Positions 7,881-12,731 of a DNA stretch of 12,731 bases are shown piece after piece. This stretch comes from Sphingobacteriaceae bacterium UBA2059 (GTDB lineage: Bacteria > Bacteroidota > Bacteroidia > Sphingobacteriales > Sphingobacteriaceae): the NCBI GenBank assembly GCA_002332615.1, contig DDAL01000008.1, positions 514,125-526,855 of the forward strand, read 5' to 3'. A program made the position numbers and the translations under genes. The stretch's first letter is position 1; the number at the start of each line of letters is the position of its first letter. The notes beneath the pieces were generated by a model. It had not been told where the DNA came from. It ran no database searches and worked only from the letters and a program-made list of their open reading frames with translations.

Positions 7881-8250
7881 TGTTTATATATGCAGTAAAG
7901 CTTTAAAGTTAGGAAAGTGTTTAATAAACATAACACGTATAGCTTAGTTGTATTGAATTGAGGACTGTTTGCTGTTTATAAAATTCTACATGCCAAAATG
8001 AATGAGCCTTTAATCGGCAGGGGTGCCTTTAATATACTTTGAAGTAGTTTGCTGTAAATCAAAGGTTTGCTTAAGTTATATAATGAAAGGGGGTGCTTGA
8101 ATGAAAAATATTTAAGGAGTTAAAACCTTTTTATAGCACTGATGTTCATTTATTACAAAAGTGGTATAGTGTTTGATTATTTGTCCATATCAAAGTTATA
8201 ATTACTTTTGTAACAATTAAAAATTTGTTTAACCTTAAAACAAAACAGAA
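7881..8250. other. Divergent intergenic region, 370 bp, no gene found
   Basis: This AT-rich region lies between the divergent GT9 (-) and ompA (+) genes. The only open frames are trivial (14 codons from 8000, 19 codons from 8142), with no coding character. The right edge carries the ompA promoter. Further left are a direct repeat GTTTGCTGT (7967-7975 and 8047-8055), a shorter GTTTGC (8065-8070), and a small inverted repeat GTTTAATAAAC near 7919-7929. An AAGGAG at 8114-8119 is not followed by a suitably spaced start. I found no tRNA or recognisable riboswitch. Confidence 0.6.
8180..8210 (+). promoter_or_regulatory. Bacteroidota-type promoter for the ompA-family gene
   Basis: TTTG (8180-8183) and TACTTTTG (8203-8210) match the -33 TTTG and -7 TAnnTTTG elements of the Bacteroidota primary sigma factor exactly, with a 19-nt spacer. 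Transcription would start near 8215. That gives a leader of about 35 nt that is A-rich and lacks a Shine-Dalgarno (AAAACAAAACAGAA just before the ATG), a style common for strongly translated genes in this phylum. Confidence 0.8.
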
Positions 8251-9555
8251 ATGAATTATTTTACACTTAAAAGTGTTGTTGCTGGTTCTTTCTTGTCATT
8301 AGCTGCTATCGCTGCTAATGCTCAGGAAGCTGACACTACAACAATGACGACAACAACGACAGAAACTTCTGTTATGCCTTCCTCTGCAACTTTATTCGGT
8401 GGAAGCGGTCAGTTCAGGACTTGGTCTATTGGTTTGCACGGTGGTGCTTTACAGCCAATCATTCCATTTGGAACGAATGACTATGGTAAGTATGACGTTA
8501 ACTTAGGTTACGGTCTATGGATTAAGAAGCAGATTGCTCCTTCGTTCGCAATTAAGTTAGACGGTCACCGTGGTAAGCTAAGCGCAAAGTACGATGATTA
8601 TGATGGTCGTGCTCCTCAAGGCAGTAAGCCAGCTGATTTTGAAACTACTCTTGATTATGCAGTAGCTTTGAAAGGTGTTGCTAACGTAGGTACTGTATCT
8701 TTCCTTAGCCGCCAAAAAAATGTTGGCTTCTTCGTTCAGGCTGGTGCTGGTTTAGCTGGTTACACTCCTAAAAGTGACGATAAAGACAGAACTGAGCTGT
8801 TTATCCCTGTAGGTGCTGGTATCAACTTCAAATTAGGTGAAGTAGTTGGTTTAACTTTAGGTTATGATGCTAACTTCCTTGATGCGGATAACTTAGATGC
8901 TACCTGGGCTAATGGTCCTTCTAACAAAGACAAATGGTCTTATGGTTATGCAGCTCTTGAGTTCACTCTTGGTAGCAGAACTAAACCTAGCTTACAGTGG
9001 AACAATCCTGTTGCTTTAATGTATGATGAGTTGAAAGATCCAACTCTTCGTCAGGAAGTGGAAGCTCTTAAAACTCGCGTAAGCACTTTGGAAAACACTG
9101 TAAATCAGTTATCAGCTGATGCTGACGGAGACGGAGTTTCTGATAGATTCGACAAATGCCCTGATACTCCTGCTGGTACTGTAGTTGACGGTTCAGGTTG
9201 CCCTATCCAAATGCAAGCTACTGCTTCTACTGGTACTTACGAGAATATTCAGTTTGAATTTGATAGTTCAGTATTGAAAACTTCTTCTTACCCAGTTTTA
9301 GATCAGGTTTCTACTGACCTTAAGAACAACAACGGACGTGTTACTTTAGACGGTCACGCATCTGCTGAAGGTTCTGAGTCTTACAACATGAACCTTTCAA
9401 AAGACAGAGCTAATGCAGTAAAAACTTACTTAGTTAACTCTGGAGTTGATGCTGGTAACATCGCAGTAAACGCTTACGGTGAAAGCCGCCCTATCGCTTC
9501 TAATGCAACTGAAGAAGGACGTGCACAAAACCGTCGTGTTGAGATTAAAAAATAA
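8251..9555 (+). CDS. OmpA-family outer-membrane protein
   Basis: This is a 434-residue outer-membrane protein that should link the outer membrane to the cell wall. A signal peptide (1-24) ends in AANA before Gln25. The mature N-terminus is Thr-rich (29-39). Residues ~50-245 look like a beta-barrel: alternating hydrophobic and aromatic strands, many Gly, starting at FRTWSIGLHGGA. A short coiled-coil-like stretch (about 263-288, LRQEVEALKTRVSTLENTVNQL) leads to a thrombospondin-3-like calcium-binding segment, DADGDGVSDRFDKCPD (290-305). The OmpA C-terminal domain spans about 330-434 (YENIQFEFDSS... AQNRRVEIKK). Its diaminopimelate-contacting Arg is present (Arg386), but the partner Asp position is Ser371. 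Codon use differs from the neighbours, being strongly biased to GGT, GCT, TTA and AAC, which suggests high expression. It is a single-gene unit with its own promoter and terminator. It could serve as the major OmpA/OprF-like porin, but no symbol is assigned. Confidence 0.94.
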   Translation: MNYFTLKSVVAGSFLSLAAIAANAQEADTTTMTTTTTETSVMPSSATLFGGSGQFRTWSIGLHGGALQPIIPFGTNDYGKYDVNLGYGLWIKKQIAPSFAIKLDGHRGKLSAKYDDYDGRAPQGSKPADFETTLDYAVALKGVANVGTVSFLSRQKNVGFFVQAGAGLAGYTPKSDDKDRTELFIPVGAGINFKLGEVVGLTLGYDANFLDADNLDATWANGPSNKDKWSYGYAALEFTLGSRTKPSLQWNNPVALMYDELKDPTLRQEVEALKTRVSTLENTVNQLSADADGDGVSDRFDKCPDTPAGTVVDGSGCPIQMQATASTGTYENIQFEFDSSVLKTSSYPVLDQVSTDLKNNNGRVTLDGHASAEGSESYNMNLSKDRANAVKTYLVNSGVDAGNIAVNAYGESRPIASNATEEGRAQNRRVEIKK

Positions 9556-9588
9556 GTTGATAATTTAAGTATCTAAGCTTATTATCGG

Positions 9589-9618
9589 CAGGGCTCCTAT
9601 TTGGAGCCCTGTTTTTTT
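9589..9618 (+). terminator. Intrinsic terminator after the ompA-family gene
   Basis: A perfect 9-bp stem (CAGGGCTCC at 9589-9597 with GGAGCCCTG at 9603-9611) has a 5-nt TATTT loop and is followed directly by seven Ts (9612-9618). It lies 33 bp after the stop codon and 50 bp before ridA, isolating the ompA transcript from the downstream pair. Confidence 0.93.
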
Positions 9619-9668
9619 GTGCTTATTTTTCCATATATTTTGTGATGTTATGTCTATAATCGTTTACT

Positions 9669-10046
9669 ATGAATAAGATAATACATACTCCTGATGCTCC
9701 GGCACCCATTGGTCCTTATAGCCAGGCGGTTTTGTCTAATAATATGTTATACATATCCGGCCAGATTGCCATATATCCACACACTTCACAGTTTGAAAAC
9801 CAGTCGGTAGAAGCAGAAGCAAGGCTTGTGATGAATAATGTGAAAGCAATAATAGCGGAAGCAGGGTTTTCTTTTGATGACTTAGTCAAGTGCACCATAT
9901 TTCTTGTAGATATGAATGATTTTGCCGTAGTTAACTCTGTATACGAAAGCTACTTTAACAGTATTTTTCCTGCCAGAGAAGCAATTGCCGTGAAGGCATT
10001 GCCTAAAGGAGCTCGAGTGGAAATCTCAGCTATTGCTTCGAAGTAA
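9669..10046 (+). CDS. ridA: RidA family reactive intermediate (enamine/imine) deaminase
   Basis: This 125-residue protein is full length for the YjgF/YER057c/UK114 family. These homotrimers hydrolyse reactive 2-aminoacrylate and related enamine/imine intermediates from PLP enzymes to ketoacids and ammonia. The N-terminal segment APAPIGPYSQAV (10-21, Tyr17), LYISGQIAI (27-35) and the C-terminal block FPAREAIAVKALPKGARVEISAIA are all typical. Arg103 and Glu118 correspond to the carboxylate-binding Arg105 and catalytic Glu120 of E. coli RidA, so deaminase activity is expected. The position of E. coli Cys107 is Ala105, which is a common variation. The ATG lacks a Shine-Dalgarno. The only promoter-like signals in the 50 bp after the upstream terminator are off-consensus (TATATTTTG, 9634-9642). 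It runs directly into recG. Confidence 0.95.
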   Translation: MNKIIHTPDAPAPIGPYSQAVLSNNMLYISGQIAIYPHTSQFENQSVEAEARLVMNNVKAIIAEAGFSFDDLVKCTIFLVDMNDFAVVNSVYESYFNSIFPAREAIAVKALPKGARVEISAIASK

Positions 10047-10056
10047 TGAGTTAACT

Positions 10057-12150
10057 GTGAACCTGAAAACGCCTATTCATCATCTTTCTGGTCTGAGTGA
10101 AAGTAAAGTTTTGCTTCTTCAGAAAGAGCTTAACATTTTTACTTTTGAGGACTTAATATCCTATTACCCCTTCAGGTATGAAGATAGAACACGGTTTTAT
10201 AAAGTAAAAGACCTGCATTCGGGCCTTCCTAACGTTCAGGTGATCGGACGGATACTATCTAAAGAGATTGCAGGAGAGAAGCAAGCCAGAAGACTTGTCA
10301 TCTCTGTGAAGGACGAGACTGGTGTCATGGAGCTTGTTTGGTTTAAGGGGCTTCGCTGGATAGATAAGATGTTACAGCCTAGAATGCTTGTCGTTGCCTT
10401 CGGCAAGCCTAACGAATTTGGAGGCAAGATATCTATGGCGCATCCGGAGGTAGAGATCTATGATGCCAAAGCAGTTAGAAAGGGCAGTCTTACCCTCCAG
10501 CCTGTATACAATTCGACGCAAAAGCTTAAAAATGCCTTTCTTGATAGCAAAGGTATTCAACGTTTGCAAAGTGCCTTGATTCTACAGTTACCTGCCGATT
10601 ATGAAACACTTCCCAAATGGCTAATAGAAAAGTATAAGCTAATATCTCGAAAGCAGGCTCTTCAAAGCATCCACTTTCCCGCAAGCGCAGAAGCATTGGA
10701 TGGTGCTACCTATCGGCTGAAATTTGAAGAGCTCTTTTTGCTGCAATTAAAGCTTTTAAGAGCAAAAATAGTACGCGGGGAAAGATTTAAAGGATTTGTC
10801 TTCAGTAGCGTTGGAAGCAGGTTCAACACTTTTTATACTGAAAAGCTGCGTTTTGATTTAACTTCTGCACAAAAACGCGTATTAAGGGAAATAAGGTATG
10901 ATACCCAACGGGGAGTTCAAATGAACAGGCTTCTTCAGGGCGATGTTGGGAGCGGGAAGACGGTTGTGGCATTCATGTGTATGTTATTGGCTATTGACAA
11001 TGGATATCAGGCGTGTATGATGGCTCCGACCGAAATACTGGCAAAACAGCATTACTCAACGATTAGAGAACTTGCCGGAGATGGGTTTATTACATGTGCT
11101 ATATTAACAGGATCTACTAGCAAGAAGGAACGAAGACGTATTCATGAATCTCTTATCGATGGAAGCATTCATCTTCTGGTGGGTACTCATGCTCTTATAG
11201 AAGACGAAGTGAGGTTTAAAGAGCTGGGCTTCGCAGTCATTGATGAGCAGCACAGGTTCGGAGTTGAGCAGCGCGCCAGGCTTTGGAAAAAGAATAAAGT
11301 CCCTCCGCATATGTTGGTTATGACTGCAACTCCGATACCTCGTACCTTGGCTATGACGCTTTACGGGGATCTGGATGTATCCATAATCGATGAACTACCC
11401 GCTGGTCGTAAACCGATCCAAACTCTTCACCTGGTCGAAAGTCAGCGACTGAAAATGTATGGACTAATCCGCAGAGAAATAGCTTTAGGACGGCAGGTCT
11501 ATATTGTATATCCTCTTATAAAGGAAAGTGAAAAGCTGGATCTGATCCATCTTGAAGCCGGTATTGATCACATTAGCCGGCAGTTTCCACTGCCTCAATA
11601 CGCGATAAGTATTGTACATGGCAAACTAAAGCCGGCTGATAAAGAGTTTGAAATGCAACGCTTTGTGAAAGGGGAAACTCAGATAATGGTTGCAACGACG
11701 GTTATTGAAGTAGGCGTAAATGTTCCCAATGCAAGTGTGATGGTCATTGAAAATGCTGAACGCTTCGGTCTTTCGCAGCTTCACCAGCTAAGGGGCAGGG
11801 TAGGTAGAGGCGCAGAGCAATCTTTCTGCATACTTATGAGCGGGAGTAAAATCAGCAGAGAGGGTCGCAAACGACTTGAAACTATGGTCAGAACTAACGA
11901 CGGGTTTGAAATTGCTGAAACTGATCTCGAGCTTCGCGGACCCGGGAATATCGAAGGGACAGAGCAAAGCGGTATCTTAGAACTTAACCTTGCTAACTTG
12001 GCCGTTGATCAGCCTTTGCTGCAACTCGTAAGGGCCGAAGTTATTGAGTTATTTGACGAAGATCCGCATCTTGAGTTAGACAAGAACAGGCTGTTGAAGG
12101 AGTATTTCCTCAGGAAAGAAACAGGTATAGGCTGGAATAAAATTTCTTAA
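10057..12150 (+). CDS. recG: ATP-dependent DNA helicase RecG
   Basis: RecG is the double-strand DNA translocase that reverses stalled forks and remodels Holliday junctions and D-/R-loops. From GTG 10057 the protein has 697 residues, the usual family length. The N-terminal wedge/OB region carries the conserved LISYYPFRYEDRT block. The helicase core follows: Walker A GDVGSGKT (Lys301), motif Ia MAPTEILAKQH, motif II DEQH (396-399) followed by RFGVEQR, motif III TATPIPRTL, motif V TTVIEVGVNVPNA and motif VI QLRGRVGRG. The terminal RecG domain contains the FEIAETDLELRGPGNIEGTEQSG block. There is no in-frame ATG nearby. TTG 10033 would add eight residues and overlap ridA by 14 bp; GTG gives a 10-bp gap and a start (MNLKTPIHHL) in better accord with homologues. 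The HhH-like GVGP(K) near the N-terminus is replaced by GLSESK. Tight spacing suggests an operon with ridA. Confidence 0.96.
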   Translation: MNLKTPIHHLSGLSESKVLLLQKELNIFTFEDLISYYPFRYEDRTRFYKVKDLHSGLPNVQVIGRILSKEIAGEKQARRLVISVKDETGVMELVWFKGLRWIDKMLQPRMLVVAFGKPNEFGGKISMAHPEVEIYDAKAVRKGSLTLQPVYNSTQKLKNAFLDSKGIQRLQSALILQLPADYETLPKWLIEKYKLISRKQALQSIHFPASAEALDGATYRLKFEELFLLQLKLLRAKIVRGERFKGFVFSSVGSRFNTFYTEKLRFDLTSAQKRVLREIRYDTQRGVQMNRLLQGDVGSGKTVVAFMCMLLAIDNGYQACMMAPTEILAKQHYSTIRELAGDGFITCAILTGSTSKKERRRIHESLIDGSIHLLVGTHALIEDEVRFKELGFAVIDEQHRFGVEQRARLWKKNKVPPHMLVMTATPIPRTLAMTLYGDLDVSIIDELPAGRKPIQTLHLVESQRLKMYGLIRREIALGRQVYIVYPLIKESEKLDLIHLEAGIDHISRQFPLPQYAISIVHGKLKPADKEFEMQRFVKGETQIMVATTVIEVGVNVPNASVMVIENAERFGLSQLHQLRGRVGRGAEQSFCILMSGSKISREGRKRLETMVRTNDGFEIAETDLELRGPGNIEGTEQSGILELNLANLAVDQPLLQLVRAEVIELFDEDPHLELDKNRLLKEYFLRKETGIGWNKIS

Positions 12151-12163
12151 AGCTAGCGATTAG

Positions 12164-12196
12164 TTTGCTTGTCCTGAAGCATTAGTTTTAAATTTG
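12164..12196 (+). promoter_or_regulatory. Candidate Bacteroidota-type promoter for the MFS gene
   Basis: TTTG (12164-12167) and TAAATTTG (12189-12196) fit the -33/-7 consensus with a 21-nt spacer, slightly longer than the ompA example. Transcription would begin near 12203, practically at the proposed TTG start, so either the start or the promoter assignment may need adjusting. A weak hairpin TGCTT-GTCCTG-AAGCA (12166-12181) lies inside it. It is too short to call a recG terminator. Confidence 0.45.
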
Positions 12197-12202
12197 TATG
12201 CT

Positions 12203-12731
12203 TTGGAAAAAGAATCACCTTTACCTAATAAGGATCCCTATATAGCTTTACGGATACCTGAGTTTCGTATGTACCTCTTGTTACGCTTATTTTTTGTATT
12301 TGGGTATCAAATACAAGCTGTGGTCATCGGGTGGCATGTTTATCAGTTAACTAAAAACCCGCTTTCACTTGGTTTTATAGGATTATGCGAAGCTATACCC
12401 GCCATTGGCATCGCTTTATACGGAGGATATATAGCAGATAAATCAGAAAAAACCAGTTTGCTAAAGCTCATTATGTCAGGCATGATTATCTGCTCCGTTG
12501 TGCTCTATATTGTCACACTTCCCTCACTTGATGACCTGTTGATACGGTCGCACCTAACCGGCGTGATATATCTTATGATCTTTTTTATAGGTGTATGCAG
12601 AGGCTTTATGGGGCCTGCTTCCTTTTCTTTAATGTCCTCTATTGTGCCCCGGGATGTTTACCCAAATTCAGCTACGTGGAATAGTACAGGTTTTCAACTA
12701 GCAGCAATTGGCGGTCCGGCTACGGGGGGCT
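12203..12731 (+). CDS. Major facilitator superfamily transporter, N-terminal part (runs off the window)
   Basis: The frame is open from the TAG at 12161 to the window edge; 176 codons are visible from TTG 12203. The product begins with a soluble DPYIALRIPEFR segment and enters a first membrane helix (YLLLRLFFVFGYQIQAVVIG). Further helices follow (LGFIGLCEAIPAIGIALYGGY; LIMSGMIICSVVLYIVTL; GVIYLMIFFIGVCRGFMGP). The loop GGYIADKSEKTSL is the MFS motif A (GxLaDrxGrk-like) between helices 2 and 3. The overall pattern resembles the MFS_3/EntS-like efflux permeases of Bacteroidota, but substrate is unknown. Start choice is uncertain: TTG 12203 keeps the conserved pre-helix segment, TTG 12194 is three codons further up, and the first in-frame ATG is 12269, at the membrane edge. 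The gene lies 52 bp after recG on the same strand. Confidence 0.82.
   Translation, partial: MEKESPLPNKDPYIALRIPEFRMYLLLRLFFVFGYQIQAVVIGWHVYQLTKNPLSLGFIGLCEAIPAIGIALYGGYIADKSEKTSLLKLIMSGMIICSVVLYIVTLPSLDDLLIRSHLTGVIYLMIFFIGVCRGFMGPASFSLMSSIVPRDVYPNSATWNSTGFQLAAIGGPATGG

Noticed and set aside
8000..8201. Tiny open frames (14 codons at 8000, 19 codons at 8142) and an AAGGAG at 8114-8119 as a possible small protein gene.
   Set aside because: Start spacing to the AAGGAG is wrong (22 nt), the peptides show no signal or domain character, and the second frame runs through the ompA promoter.
12198..12245. ATG at 12198 opening a 15-codon frame before the MFS gene.
   Set aside because: It is out of frame with the transporter and stops after 15 codons. 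It has no support as a leader peptide and lies at the presumed transcription start.
1..12731. Search for a defence, toxin-antitoxin, phage, insertion-sequence or CRISPR system.
   Set aside because: All sizeable genes have clear housekeeping or envelope identities, and no direct-repeat array, terminal inverted repeat, integrase or transposase was visible.

Overview
This window looks like a chromosomal segment from a Bacteroidota bacterium, probably of the Sphingobacteriales/Sphingobacteriaceae type; that placement is inferred. The support is of three kinds. Promoters upstream of ompA and of the last gene fit the Bacteroidota -33 TTTG / -7 TAnnTTTG consensus. Most starts lack a clear Shine-Dalgarno and some have A-rich leaders. 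The IF2, RecG, OmpA-like and MFS proteins carry sequence styles I associate with this phylum. Base composition is moderate, and I see no insertion sequences, tRNA or rRNA genes, CRISPR arrays, phage genes or attachment sites.

Layout, left to right. (1) 1-4213 (+): the 3' part of nusA, then infB with a 1066-residue IF2. This is the usual transcription/translation housekeeping pair, closed by a strong intrinsic terminator at 4237-4265. (2) 4274-7880: a cell-envelope sugar module. A small GT25-type glycosyltransferase (+) converges, with only 29 bp between stop codons, on a two-gene minus-strand unit. That unit is a GT9 (heptosyltransferase-like) gene followed by an MsbA-like ABC exporter. (3) 7881-8250: a 370-bp divergent intergenic region without a gene, holding a well-formed ompA promoter at its right edge. 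(4) 8251-9555 (+): an OmpA-family outer-membrane protein with signal peptide, predicted beta-barrel, one thrombospondin-3-like calcium-binding segment and a C-terminal OmpA domain, followed by a strong terminator. (5) 9669-12150 (+): ridA (reactive enamine/imine deaminase) and recG (branched-DNA helicase), almost touching and probably co-transcribed. (6) 12203-end (+): the 5' part of an MFS transporter gene cut by the window edge, with its own candidate promoter.

The surface genes form a plausible functional group. GT25 and GT9 enzymes would add sugars to lipooligosaccharide, the ABC exporter would flip the lipid-linked product, and the OmpA-like protein sits in the same outer membrane. This grouping is inferred from families and proximity.

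I did not find a convincing undescribed system. The points worth a second look are small: a non-canonical G4 motif (SKVD) in IF2, repeated GKI(D)L and RG-rich motifs in the IF2 linker, replacement of the peptidoglycan-anchoring Asp in the OmpA domain by Ser, a terminator placed directly in front of the GT25 gene, and a promoter that nearly overlaps the start of the MFS gene.
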